This document shows, piece by piece, positions 39,301 to 52,200 of a stretch of 64,000 nucleotides of DNA. The DNA is from Crotophaga sulcirostris. Lineage: Eukaryota > Chordata > Aves > Cuculiformes > Crotophagidae. The position numbers and the translations under genes were made by a program. How positions within the stretch are numbered: position 1 is the first letter of the stretch; the number at the start of each line of letters is the position of its first letter. Location of the stretch: assembly GCA_013397455.1 (NCBI GenBank), contig VYZB01000118.1, positions 1,657,521 to 1,721,520 of the forward strand, given 5' to 3'. The notes below the pieces were generated by a model. The model was not told the origin of the DNA, made no database searches, and saw nothing but the letters and a program-made list of their open reading frames with translations.

Positions 39301-41252
39301 GAATTTAACTTTCTTGGTTTTGAGTTTACCTCAGGTAACTAAAAGCAAACTTCTAGTTAGCTATTAGAACCAAAATAAATTTGTCCAATAATATTCTGTC
39401 TCAAGGAACATTTGCTATATTTCACTATGATCAAGTTTCCACAATAGTAATTAAATGCTCATTTCTCTTAAAAATTGCTAAATAAAAACCTTTCTCTTTA
39501 AATAAATATGTCTTATTTTTTCTTAAGTCTTGACCAGTAATTTAAATTTGCAAAACCAGTGGAAGGAAAAAGCATGTTTCTCCTGCAGCTCCAGTGCTGT
39601 GCTTTCTAAGACCCTATAGTCAGGCCCACTTCAGAGGGCTAATGCTTTAATAATTTGACTGGCTCAAAACACTAATTCCAGAAAGTCTGAAAATTACCTG
39701 AACAAGGTATTTAGGTGTGAGTGTGAAATCACATTTCCCGTCCTTGTTACAAATCAGGCACTTCTGGGGGGATTTCAGTGTCACCAGTCAGTGCTCTAAT
39801 CTCAGGACTAATGGTTTTCTTTGGTGAAATTTCAACTGAGTGAAATTATAGGCCAGCATGTCTGAAAAGAAATAAGGAAAAAGGAAAAAGCAAGTTACAA
39901 CCAAAACAAAATTAAGTTCCTGATAATGACAAAACATTCTCAGACTCTCCTTGGGACTTGGTCCATAAGTAGAGGGGATGTACATTCTGAGATCTGGAGA
40001 AAAATAGAGCATATTGTCTAACTGTTTTGACGTATCATTGACTTTTCAGCCAACTGAAACTTCAGGCTACTTATTTCTAGTAGGCTGTAGATTATACAGT
40101 GATGTATATTCAGTAGAACCATGGACTTGCCTCTATAGGGAATTTTATTTTTTTTTTCTCCAGTAAAATATCCCTTGGGGAGAACCTTTATTAGTATATT
40201 GTCAAGAATTTAAAAGGAAATGAGCAATCTCAGTGCAAAATCTCTAAATAAAAGATGTAGCTGAGAGGTAGCTGCAATGGTCCAAAATTCTTAAGTATTG
40301 AGACTTGATCAATTAAGACTATCTTACACACACAAAAAGAGGAAATTTCTATGTTCATTTAGATGGGGAGTCCCTTTTTGACCATTTAGGCCAATGGGAA
40401 ATGCTTCATTAAATGGAAATCAGAACTCTGTCAGAAAAGAAACAGAAAAAGGAGAGCAAGTAAGAAATTTAAATTACTAGTGTACAGTGTTTCCTTCTCC
40501 TTGTGGCATTCTCTTTTATACATTTCTGATATGTACCATATTCATCAATTCACAGTTAAACACATATTACCATCAAGTTTTCAACATGTAACTTCATGCA
40601 CCCTGATTTCACAGGGTGCTCATCCTGCATCCTAATCCCACTGATTTTATCTTGTTCAGTTAATCAAAGAAACATATCTTCCTATTCATGCAGATGATAC
40701 TGATACCTCCAGAACATCAGAGTTATGGATTTTCTGTCTTGTAACTCACAAGAAATCAACCGGTTTGTGATATCCTTTTCAACCTGTGAAGGTCAGGGAA
40801 AATTGTCACGTCAAATCTGTGTACCCAGCAATGTAGTCAAATACAGGTGATCTACATGAAGAAGCTAACTGCTTTTCAAGAATAGGCTGATGGAGCAAAA
40901 TCACCCTTTTAAGACCCCTTTTCTCAAACAGGTTTTAAGACCAATGTGCTGATGTCATAACTTATCCCACATGTATCTGAGTCTGCAAAATGTGGTTCGA
41001 TGAAGAGTGGCACTACCAACAGCCAAACTCAAAATTTCCTCCGGCAGCTGGCAGAAGACATCAACAGTTATTTAAAATCCTATCCATGTTGAATGTAAAA
41101 TCACTTTTTCTTCCAAACAATGAGAACAAATCTCTAAAAAGTTATTTATGTTAAATGATTCCCTTGTTTCAGCCTTGCTTTTATCCCTCTTATAAATTCT
41201 CCAGCAACAGAAAGCTCCTAAGCTCATTGTAATGCAGATAACTACAGACTAT

Positions 41253-41274
41253 GTTAATGATTAATGATTAATGA
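41253..41274. promoter_or_regulatory. TTAATGA x3; overlapping HNF1-like sites
   Basis: Three tandem TTAATGA units (41254-41274) create GTTAATGATTAAT (41253-41265), which differs from the HNF1 homeodomain consensus GTTAATNATTAAC only in its last base. A second overlapping copy, ATTAATGATTAAT, lies at 41260-41272. Whether this is a functional site or only a short tandem expansion cannot be told from the sequence. Confidence 0.4.
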
Positions 41275-42189
41275 AATTCACTGGAAAGGTTTGAAAAATA
41301 ATGCAAATAACTCCAAAGCATGCAACATATTTATTCCAAGAAATTGCATTCCCTGCATTTTTGGCATCACAGCTCCTTTATCTAGAAGGGAGTTCTGTTT
41401 CTGTTATTATTCCTCATCCATATTGTAATACAAGGCCACTGGATTCATTTGAGATTAGGACCACGCTGATAAATGCTGTGTAAAAAAGGGCTTTAGGGCA
41501 ATAGAAAAGTATAAGGCTTGTCAACTCAACAGTTTGTCTTGTTCATGAGTTAATTAGTTAATTAAACTTCCTAAATCTTGCATTTTTTGAAGAGAAACGT
41601 TATGAGTGTATTTTTTACCTTACCTAAATCCAACATGTAGAATTTACAGTTAAATTCTTGCTCTTGGTTCTAGGCATGATGACTTTATCTAAAGTTTTTT
41701 TCCTTTTCAAGTGCATTCTGAAGCTAGTTTACCAAATTTTGTGCAAATTTTGAGCTACTGCAGAGATCCTTTAAATCTGAAGTTAAAATTACCGCATTTA
41801 AGCATAGGTAAGTCCTTGATGACATATACATCCATTGTATTAAAGAAATTAGGAATCTGTATGTGAACAGTCGAGAGCAGGAGTAAGAGCATAGACTGCC
41901 TCTACTGCCACATAGCTGGCTGAAGATGCCCCATATGAGGCTTAACAACCAAACAGCAACATTTTGCCCTAAGTTTCACGATCAGTGAAGATCTGCTTCC
42001 TGGCTCTAAATAACAGAGTCAGATCACAGAACTACTAGTTCATTCATGCAAAGCCACTCAGTTTTAAGGATACCTGATGCAGGATTATCAGCTCCAAAAT
42101 CTGCTTGCCAGTGTAGATCTGCTGATAAGGCTGCAATTTTAACTTTGTAATTGGGGGTTTATTCCCAGGCAACTGAATCAAGTCCAATG

Positions 42190-42285
42190 TCTGCAGTCCT
42201 CATTGTAGGTACAATAGTCCATATCTGCATTCCTACTGTAGTAGATAGTCCATAATGGGATATCTGCCTTTAATGTAGTTTATAT
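42190..42285 (+). repeat. Imperfect ~36-bp tandem triplication
   Basis: Three units begin with 'tctgc' at 42190, 42224 and 42263. The first two share 'tctgca', 'tcct', 'tgtag' and end in 'atagtccata'. The third keeps only the 'tctgc...tgtag' part. Spacing is 34 and 39 bp. This is a decayed minisatellite-like array. Confidence 0.6.
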
Positions 42286-45038
42286 AGCTTTTCTGCTCAT
42301 AAGAATAGTTCATTTGAAAATAATTAACTACACATTAGTTAAAGTACACACTCGCACACACCATATAGCATAAACCACTACTTTCTTTGTATATTCATTG
42401 CAAAGCCACAGGCAGAATATTCTTTTGCTAGAAACTAGAAAGGCTGAGTGCCATCATGAATTTCCTTTGGAAACTCTCTGTCCTCTCCATCCAAGAGCTG
42501 GTGATCAGCAGACTGTGCAAAAATAAACCCTCCCAACCTTCCTCTTCTTTTCATAGGAACAACCACAGTGGAACGCTTGGGACACTAGTAAGAATTCCTT
42601 AAGCAATGATCTCATAGCTCTGTGTACACTGTTGTGGAGGTCAGTATTTCTCCAGGATTTCCTAGATGCAACCCTTAGTGAAAAGAAAAATTGTATAAGA
42701 TGTTAACACCAAAAAAGGGCATATTTTTTTATTACAGAGAGCTGCCTACCAGTCAGTGAGCAATTGCATTGCATCTCCAGATTCTTGTTTAAACTTTGGA
42801 GTTCCCCAACTAGGGGTTTGCAAAGAATAAAATCCCCAGTCTGTCTGAAATTTCCCCATTTTCTGAATGCCAGGAAAACCCAGCATGGTTCTTTCTCTGT
42901 GCATGGCAAATGAAAAACTTAAGATGAATTCAATTTCAGAGGTTCTGGTCCACTTGTTGGTAGATGTGTAAAATAATAGCATTGTATCTATGCTAATCAT
43001 GGATAACAAAATATTAGCTGGGCCTCCCCATAGTAATAGGGGTGACAGAGTAAAGAAGTAATGCACATAGCACTTCTTCAAAGGAATGCTACTGATGTTG
43101 TCTTTTTACAGATGGGAAAAAGGAGGCACAAAGAAGGTAAATGAATGCCCCAAAAGTGTGAGGGAAGAGTCAGTTTCAGGCAAACTCTTGCATGTAAACT
43201 TGTTCTCTTATATTACATGTGGAGACACTTTCAGTGTTCCTGAGGAAAAGAGGAATGAATTTGTCTTTAACTTCTGTGACTGACGCCTCACATTTAAAAA
43301 TGTAGGTGACAGAGTTACATCTTTTTTCTGACCCACAATATGGGAGTAGTCCCTTGTGGGGAGTGAGACACACAGGCATGTTACAGACACCCATTTCCTG
43401 GCTTTGGCATCTTCACTGTTTCTTTAGAGAAGCCAGGATAAACCCACAGGGCTTCTCTGCAGTGAGGAGAGTACAAGTTGCTAGATCCTCTCGGGTACAA
43501 AGGCAATTGAGGAGACTATGGTATCTACAATAAATATATACATGGATAAAGCTCTTTACTAACAAATGCACAATAAGAGATATCCTAAGAATCTAAAATG
43601 TGAATTGTGAGCCTAAGAGTTCCTTGAAAATACTGGCTCAGTTTGTTCACCTACTTTGATATAATTATTACACATACTATGTACCTTTACCACATGCAAT
43701 GTATATCAGTAAGAAAAAAACAACTGTTCCTATTAAGAATGCCATGAAGAAGTACAAAATTTTCTATTTCTCCAACACCACAACCTTTCTAGGAAGCAGC
43801 TTAAAGAGCATTACTACCACTGACAAGACAGATATTTTGCTTCCATATTCCCTCAGGGTCATGTCACCCAGCTTGTAGCCCTTGTGAAAGGCAGGCGTAG
43901 TGCCACCAGGCAGCTGTGCAGCTAGAAGCCCTTGTTACCCTGCCAGACTTACCCATACAATGCAGTGCCATGGTCTGAAGGAGCTGGTGTTGCTGCCATA
44001 CAACATGAAGATCTAGGTGCTCTCTAGAGAGCAGTACTGTCTCATCTGCAATGTCAACTTGGTGTATTTCAGCATCCAGCAGAGCCCAGCAGAAGTGCAG
44101 CGTCACCAGCCTTCTGCTGCACCTCTGCACACCATTGCATATTGGAACGGTTCATAGGTGCAAATGGAAGAAGCATTCACTTGAGCAGAGTGCCATGGCA
44201 GGTAGTTATACTGGTCTCAGCTTAGCATCAACTTTTCCCTCTGCTGCACATCTGAGTTCTTCCAGAGCCCAGAGCCCAAAGGTGGACTTAGATTCCCCCC
44301 TAGAGATATTTAACATTCAGGTTCATCTCCATCTCCCATGACATGTTTCACAAAGCTCTTAAACCTCAGAGAAAGTATAGAACAGTTTTTGTATCAAGGA
44401 CTGGCTAAATGACGTTCTCATGCTTCAGCAGTTGGAGATACGCACAAAATCTCTTCATTCTTTTTACTTCTGCATTCTCATTGTGGGGTTGCAAACGAAG
44501 TGCAAATCTTGCTGACAGCTGTGTCAGCCATTTGGGCACACAGTCAACTGCAGCATGGACACCTCTTAGCCCAGCATACGAGAAATAGCCAGTATCCATT
44601 ATCAAAAACATTGCTCATCTAAAATCTGTTCCAGTCATTTGGTATTTTTCCGTTGACTTTGTTGCGCTTTGGCATAGGTTTATAGAGGTGAATTGTTTTC
44701 TTTTAGGCAGGACTATTGGATTGTTCCTTTAGAATCACTTTGTAAAAACCTCTACAGTGAATTTGGATACTTTCCAAAATACTAAAAGGAAGAAGCAGGC
44801 TTAAAGGTTTGACTGCAAATACCATAATATCATAAATGAACAAGAAGAAGCAAGTGTTACACAAAAATATGCCAGATCTGCCACTCATGGATGCTGAATC
44901 TATAAAGACAAATCAGTGGATTCTGTAAGTTATCAATATTAACATTTTATGTATTTATAGAACTTACCCTACATGTCTTTATCACAAAACAGACAGAAAG
45001 ATTTCAAGGTCTCTGTTCAGGACTTCCTCTGCCCCTTG

Positions 45039-45048
45039 CCCCCCCCCC
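45039..45048 (+). repeat. Poly-C run (10 bases)
   Basis: Ten consecutive C residues in an otherwise AT-rich area. A homopolymer of this kind is prone to length error in sequencing. Confidence 0.9.
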
Positions 45049-46242
45049 ATATAATTCAAATTCAATGTTACATCTAAAGCTGTTGTACTTTGGACTAGAT
45101 TTAGCCATGCGTTCTGTGATTTTTTTGAACTGAGATCCTATTTATGTGAATGATTACCATGCAGATTAAAATCAGTGTTTGAGTTATACACAGGACTCCT
45201 AATTCTAGTCTAAGATGTGTCAACATTTCTATGACTTTTTGAATTTTTATTTGTCATGAATATATGCCCAAGTTCAACTGAAAGACACTTCTCTATATCC
45301 TCCCGCCATCACAAACCCAAACATTTGAAAAATTAAGAACATACAGATGGAATAGTCAGGTGATGAGCACATTTTAGGTACTGTAAATGGTTCCAGGATC
45401 ATACTAGTCATGCTGAAAGTGCTAATATCCTTGTCACACTGAGTCTTTGAAATACCAAACCTTATGCCTTTCCTGTGGAAGAAAATAAAAAGAAATGAAA
45501 CAACCTGATTTACAATGGACTAACAATTTAAAGCTTAAAGAATTGCTGTTAATTTATTACGATCTTTCTGAAACCTGATATACAATAGCTGGTAAACATA
45601 GCAGATTTGTCTTATTGACCACAATTAAAATTAACATAGTGGAAAAAATGTAAAACATAATTTTCAGCCAGATACTTCTCTGCTCCATTAAACATTGCTT
45701 TAAGCATTGCATTATACCTTATCAGGTTATAATGACAGCAGTATGATAATTTTAATAACTTAATAACATAACTACAGTTAGCTAACACTATATAGACATG
45801 CTGTTTAGATTATATAAGGAAGAAAAATATTAATTAATTTTAAATAAAGAACTGTTTTAAAAATGCACTAACTGCATTCTGAAAGACATGCAGGAGCACT
45901 GTGCAATACTGAAGGAGGGAATCCTAAATAAAAAATGTTCTGTGGTGCTTGTTTTCATTCAGATGAGACTAATACTCTCTTTCACTTCACCACCAACTGC
46001 TGTAATAGCTCAGGAAGTGCTGGGAATGTCCTGATTGAATTTTGCACAGACTGTGGCAAAGAACAACAAGCAGAGAGTAGACCAGAGAGAAAGGGGGTAG
46101 TGAGCCATGGGGAGAGGGCCTCAGAGTAGGCAGTGGCATGTGTGCAGCCAGAAAGGCTGCTGTCGTTGCAGGATCCCCGTTCATAGTTCTTTTAATAAAA
46201 AGCCATTTTAGTACCAGGGGATTTCCTCAAGTTACAAACCAA

Positions 46243-46284
46243 CAGGCAGTGCATGAAACACACCAGGCAGGGCATGAAACACAC
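46243..46284 (+). repeat. Two-copy 21-bp tandem repeat
   Basis: Two adjacent 21-bp units (46243-46263 and 46264-46284) start CAGGCA and end GCATGAAACACAC. They differ only at the eighth base (T versus G). This looks like a recent local duplication. Confidence 0.9.
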
Positions 46285-49200
46285 AAGGTCTATTCTGTAA
46301 CTGTTAAAAATATAAAGCTTTATAAACATTGAAGAGCTACTTTTCCTCCACAGAGGCCTTTTCTTCATTGGAAAAATAAAACAAGGAAGTGCCTGTCATG
46401 TAGCTAGTACTAAAATTATATTTAGCACAATAAACCTATCTGTAATAGAATGTTTCTCAGCTGGCCCTTTACCTATCATCTTTTATTTTGTAAAGAAAAA
46501 CAGTTTATTTTCATTTGCTTCCTACATGGTTGAAGTAGATAGTTACTAAGCAGGCGTAATATTTCTTCCATACTCATCTCAAGAGATGGACAGGAAAACA
46601 GCAATCACCTGGCAGCCAGCAGAAAGTTAAAACACTATGCCATAAACAAATGTATTCCTGTACGTGTTTTCCTGAGAGGATAATTGTTCTTGTTGATGGT
46701 TATGTACCTTTGAAAGTAAATAACAAACAGTGTTATTAGTGAAAATAACTAGAAACAGGGAAAGTCCAAGGACGTCAAGGGGATGTTTCTTTTCTCTACA
46801 GCAAAATTTTTTTGGCCTTGTGAAAAAGGCAAGGAAGGAAAGGGAACATAATGGCCTGGTGTACTTTAAAATAATGTACCAGTGTGCACCTTTCCCTCTG
46901 ATCATGTCTCTAAGAGCTGGCTGGCATGGCCTGTGTGAAACATCAGCCCAAGCACACACAGGCTGCGTAATCACGTAATGGTGGTTACCTTGCATTGAGT
47001 AAGGAAAAAATTTCTCTTGAATCCAGGAAGAGCATGACAAAGCCTTAAGTGAGTTCTAGATCTGGAATTTCAGGCACACAGTGCATCCGCATAGTGCTAT
47101 GTTGCTGTTTCACTGTGTCACTGAAGAAAAAAGAATGCAAAATTTATTAATTTGTTAATTGATTTTATTGAGCTGGGCATTCCCCAGTCTTCTGTGATGC
47201 AGTTCGGGATTTTATTTTTAAAAGTAGGAATTAGAGAAATGTACTCCCAGAAGTCATATATGTAAAGTAAGGAAGGGGAAAGGATTGCGATAGAGATAAC
47301 ATTTATGTTTGGCTTCTACACAGATCTAGTCAAGAAGGCTCAAGATGAGAGCTCGGAAACATGGGACAGGAGAGCACCTGAGACATCAGAGCATTGAACC
47401 AGGATGGTGCGATGGGATTTACAGTAGCAGGAGGAACTGAAGGCCCAGGGAAGAGGGGTATGTAGTCTACTGATTTGGAGGAAAAGCTAAAGGGTGCTTT
47501 GTAGCTGTTCAACTATTTTATTCTAGAAGGACTGAAAGCTGTAGTTCTGTTTGAGAGCATAAGTACATACGGTATTATTGACACAGAGGAAATGAGAGGA
47601 TGATAAATACTGGAGACATTAATTTTTTTTTACAGTCAGAGGACTCATTTATTCTGGAACTATGCCTAATGCTAGCTAGGACTGAAGGTGTGTAAACAAT
47701 CTGCACACTTCACTGTTTTGCATCAATTATGCATTTACCTCACACTTTATTTTATCTGGTATCTGCCCTTTGTCAGTAGACAAAGTGGAAGAGGAGTCAG
47801 GAGAACAGGCTCTCAAAAGATAATATACTTGTGTCCATGAGGACATGTCCTCTCTAGCATAATATGTTCCTTAAAACAAGACATTAAGAAAATATATTGA
47901 TTAACATTAGATTAAGATTTTCCTTGGATTCTAGGGCTGAAGGAGTTGCATGATTTGCTGAGCAGACTTGAGTTGATATGAAATGTGGGGGTTTCACACT
48001 TTCTCATGAAAAAAACTTTGTTCCTGATGAGCAGAAAAGAACCTAATGAAATATTGCTGTATGTCTTGCCCTGTCACTTAGATTCATGGAATCAACTTTG
48101 AAATAGATGTTATGTTGTGAATACAGCTTTTAATGTCAAGGCACCTCCATGCTTTCTATGCATCGTGTTAATCAGAAAACAGAGAGGCTGGGTCCTTTTC
48201 CCGTAAGTATGTTTCAGATTCTTGAAACAGGAATCAGTCCCATGCTTTGGTTTAAAATAGATATGTCTGTAGACCTCTTGAGCAACATCAGGACCTCATC
48301 TTGAACATGCACTATCAAAAGATAACTATATTAGAAGCTGCCTCTAGCATGTTTGCAGATCTCAGCAGCTTTTTAGCCAATTAGCCTACTTTCAATAATA
48401 TTTCAGAGACAAGGAAGAAGTTAATTTTAAATTTGGTGACTCTGATATAGAAAAAAATTTATTGATGCTTTTGTTCTCCTTCAGACATCTTTGCTTTTAG
48501 GTCTGCAAAACTCAATGGAGAGGTCCCCAGTAAATGTCAGTGATCTTAGAAACTACTCACTTAATTTGGGAAGGCTAATCAAGGAAACTTTTCTGCTCTC
48601 TTCAAACTGAAGCAATGGTGAGAGTATTAATTTTAAAATGCTGTGACAGGACTCTTGTTAGTGATCCTAGTGGTTTGTTCTGTAATAATTGAACTTGGCT
48701 AATACATAAAGCTGACACACAGTAATAAAATTTGTAATTCTGAAATGTGTTGTTCTCTGAGATTTGGAACCACCTTAATCTTTCATTAGTTGAAGTATAA
48801 AAATACCTCTGACTCTTCATAAAGAATGGCCTTTCCATTTTTCTATTTCCAACAAAGACACATGGATTCATTGGGAACTTCAACTCTTTGCAAAGGGCTG
48901 GAAGTTTCCCCATCAGACTTGAGGCCACTGTAGCTAAACATAAGGATGCAAACTTAAGGATCAGTGGGATGATTTGGTGAAGCTTACCCATCCACATATC
49001 TGTAGAGATCAGCCTGATTTATTCGTACGGTAGACTAAATGACAGGAGACGTGATATGGACAGGCTGATAAATCACAGATTTGAATAATGATAGTATTTC
49101 TCTGCCTAGATAGACAAGGCAAGTAAAATGATGCATCTGAGAATGTTTTCTTGAATCTTGCCTACTCCAATGACCATTCAATGAAATGTCATGTCTTATA

Positions 49201-52200
49201 AACATAAAGGAGACCTTCTGCCTCTTGGAAGATAGGGGAATGCTGAAGGAGTACTTCAATTTCCCCTCTCTGACTCGTTGAGATATAATATACTTTGGCT
49301 TGACGTAAAGGTATAATCAGAATTTCTTGATTAAACTTCTATGCTGCTTATTGAATATTTCAGGGGAAGAACAGAAGAAAAATGCAGGGAGCTATAACAT
49401 ACTTAATAATTAATACTTCACTTCTCACTAGCCCAGTGTCAAAAATGTTCTCCTAGATTCTTTGACTGAAGCCAACATTCATATGGCTTCCTCTGCATGC
49501 CCTACTTAGGCAGCAGTACAGCTGAAGAATGAATTTGGAGAGTCAGAGCTCCACAGCTGCTGGGCATGCAGTGTCTTTACCTGCACAGCTGAGAGTGGTG
49601 GGTGCCACTGAAGAATCTCTCATTGCCTATGCAGGGAGCACTGACACTGCTGTAGTGAGTGAGAAAGTGCTCAGGGGAGATGAGTAAGGCATAGGCAGGA
49701 GCCAGCCAGTTGCTAAGAGGAGCACATAGCATAGCTGTGATCCTACCCTCTCTATGTCTTAGATACCTGCCTCAAAGCCACACACTAAGGCTCTTTATTT
49801 GCTCTGGTCTTGGAGGATTAAAACCAGAATCCTCTCTTGAAGGTAATGGAGGACTTGTTACTTTTATATCAGGGGACTGGTTGGGATTCTGCACACCTCA
49901 CATCTGGTAGCTTCATGATTCAGACTTTGCCAGTAAGGAGGAAAGCCAGGTTTCAGTCTTCCTTCAGCATGTTCTGGCTTTTCTAAAGCCTCTCCTGTTG
50001 AAGCTGGGTTACTGAGCATGATGACTTGAGGGATGATAAGAAAATGAAGAGAATTAGCAAGTGGTGAAGCTACTTTATAGCCTGTTTTTGATAACTTGGC
50101 TTTTAAAGCTTTATGGTCTAATTCTCATTCTGCTCATACAGTATCAGCATTTATTTTTTTTTACAAGTATATTGGAAACAAGAATTTAGCTCAGATCTGT
50201 GAACGACTTACTGTATTTTGGGTAAATCTGAACTAACTATTGATTGAAAACTCAGTAACAGAACAGATGAGGAGAGGTGTTGACCTCTGTGACTGTTTGG
50301 ACAAGAGTTTGCTTTTGATATACATACTTTGTATACAGTAAACTTTGTAATGTGAAACTAGAGGAAAAACTAAACATCTGTAATCTCATTGTTAAAGGAG
50401 GTCATAGAGTTCAGGCAGGTATTTGGCATATGTGGTGAAGAAGAAATAAGCTTTATAGAAGGAAAACACTTGTGACATTTGAAAATATTCTCTCCTCATG
50501 TTTCCTTTTTCATTCCTTCGTTGTTACTTCCTGGGATTTCAATTCAATGCAAGGCATCAGCCTTGTAGAAACACTTAAAGCCCAGACTTAAACAATCCAT
50601 GTTGAAATTTATTCCTACTGAGAAAGTTGCTCAAGCTCAGCTTCTGGGAGCCCTTTTGGGGTTCCTCTCTGCATCAGCTGGAAACACCACCTTGTTTTGT
50701 TGCAATCCTGATAGGTGCAAAAGTTTTTTCCTGTGCATATACTCACCTACACCCTGCATATATGCAGTATATGACAACAGTGCTTTAAAGGTAAATGAAC
50801 CCTTAATCAATACATCAAAATAATTTGGAAATAAATTAGCAAACTTAAATAGCAAAGTTCTTCATCTCACTGTTTTAAGTACTACATGAGCAGCAGGAAT
50901 GCCTTCTGACGTTCCTGTGTGACCTATCAGGACTTTGAAATAAAGTGGGCATTTAATGATGGCCATACCTCAAATAGTGCAGTCAAGTAGGTGGAAATCT
51001 ACATCTTTACTCCACGCCTGTGTTCCTGGTCTGCAACAACAGCTGATTGCGTATATTCCTCAAGGTGTGGGGTAAAATTATTTCCCATTGTTACTCCAAA
51101 AATAAAACAGCACTAAGCCTCTGCCATCCTTCTGAGAAAGCCATAGTTCATCAACAAAATTTAATATTTCAGAAATCAGAACAGAATTCTCTGAAATGTT
51201 AAAGTAGTCTGAAACTCCATTCTAGTGCAATTTCTAATGAGTGTAGTAATTACAATTTGACCCAGGACTTCCGAGCAGCACCTTAAACACTCTCCACTTC
51301 AGTTACTACCTCAAACAACATGCACATAAGAAGTAATTCTAAATATTCTTTCTGAATGTACAAATCATAGGATAGTTCTATTTTTTCCTCCAAAATGTCA
51401 CTTTTGAATAACGGCATGTTAGAAAGCTTTTGATAATTTAAAATGTTATGATAATCTGTGTAGTGTTAACAACGTCAGTGCTCATTTTTGCTACAAAAAT
51501 AGATGGAAACAGATCAGGACAAAAGACAGTACAACTTTCATAAAATAACAGATATACATAACAGGAGTGAGATTGCAAAAGCAAGATTTGCAAACAGTCA
51601 AAAGTAAGTATTGAAGAGTAGAAAAAATCCTGGCAGTTTCAATAAAAGCTTCAACCCAAGATTTTTTTTACTAGCAGCCAGTAAGTGATTACATCATACA
51701 TAATGCTAACAAGACAAACTTTGGCATGAGAAAACTGCCACCAGTGCTAACATCCTTTGTGTCTGAGTAGTGCCACAGACTTTGAGACAAAACAATTAAA
51801 CTGCTCTTGTGTTTTTAACCTTTGTCCATTGGTGTGTGATAGTGGGCACAGTTGATGCTGAACAAATAGCAATAGTACGCAGCTCATGACAGCACGGGGG
51901 ATTACAGCCTAGAGCAGTATTTGGTTTGTCAATTGAAAATTTAAAGCTAGAATAAGGCGCAGTACATTTGACTCAACTGGCCTATGCAATCTGTGCACAA
52001 ACAGTCTTAGCTTGGCAAGACATGCAGAACAGGTAGAAGACATGAGGCTGCATAACACCATTCTGGTTTGAACTCATGTATGGGCGAAACCCAGCAAGCT
52101 TTCAAAGTGAGTGCAACTCGCCAACTTAGGGTAAGTGCTACCCACACTGATTAAAAATAACTAATGCTCAAGAATGTGAAAAGGCATACAATGAGACAAA

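Larger units (their letters stand above)
31847..41252. other. Intergenic, no gene recognised
   Basis: AT-rich sequence with simple repeats (GTTT)n at 31996-32016 and a T-rich/A-rich tract at 33257-33306. A two-copy 10-mer ATTCCATCTA lies at 38785-38804. The largest open frame (36558-36962 minus, 134 codons) has no recognisable domain. No exon or repeat family was recognised. Confidence 0.5.

Noticed and set aside
46627..47040. 137-codon minus-strand open frame
   Set aside because: No recognisable domain, and an overlapping plus-strand frame is of similar quality. Treated as chance.
48602..48997. 131-codon minus-strand open frame
   Set aside because: Considered as a possible exon of a neighbouring gene such as VWDE, but it lacks the cysteine-rich EGF or VWD pattern and has no known motif.
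50758..50771. 14-bp palindrome CTGCATATATGCAG
   Set aside because: Perfect, but short enough to be expected by chance several times in 64 kb of AT-rich sequence.
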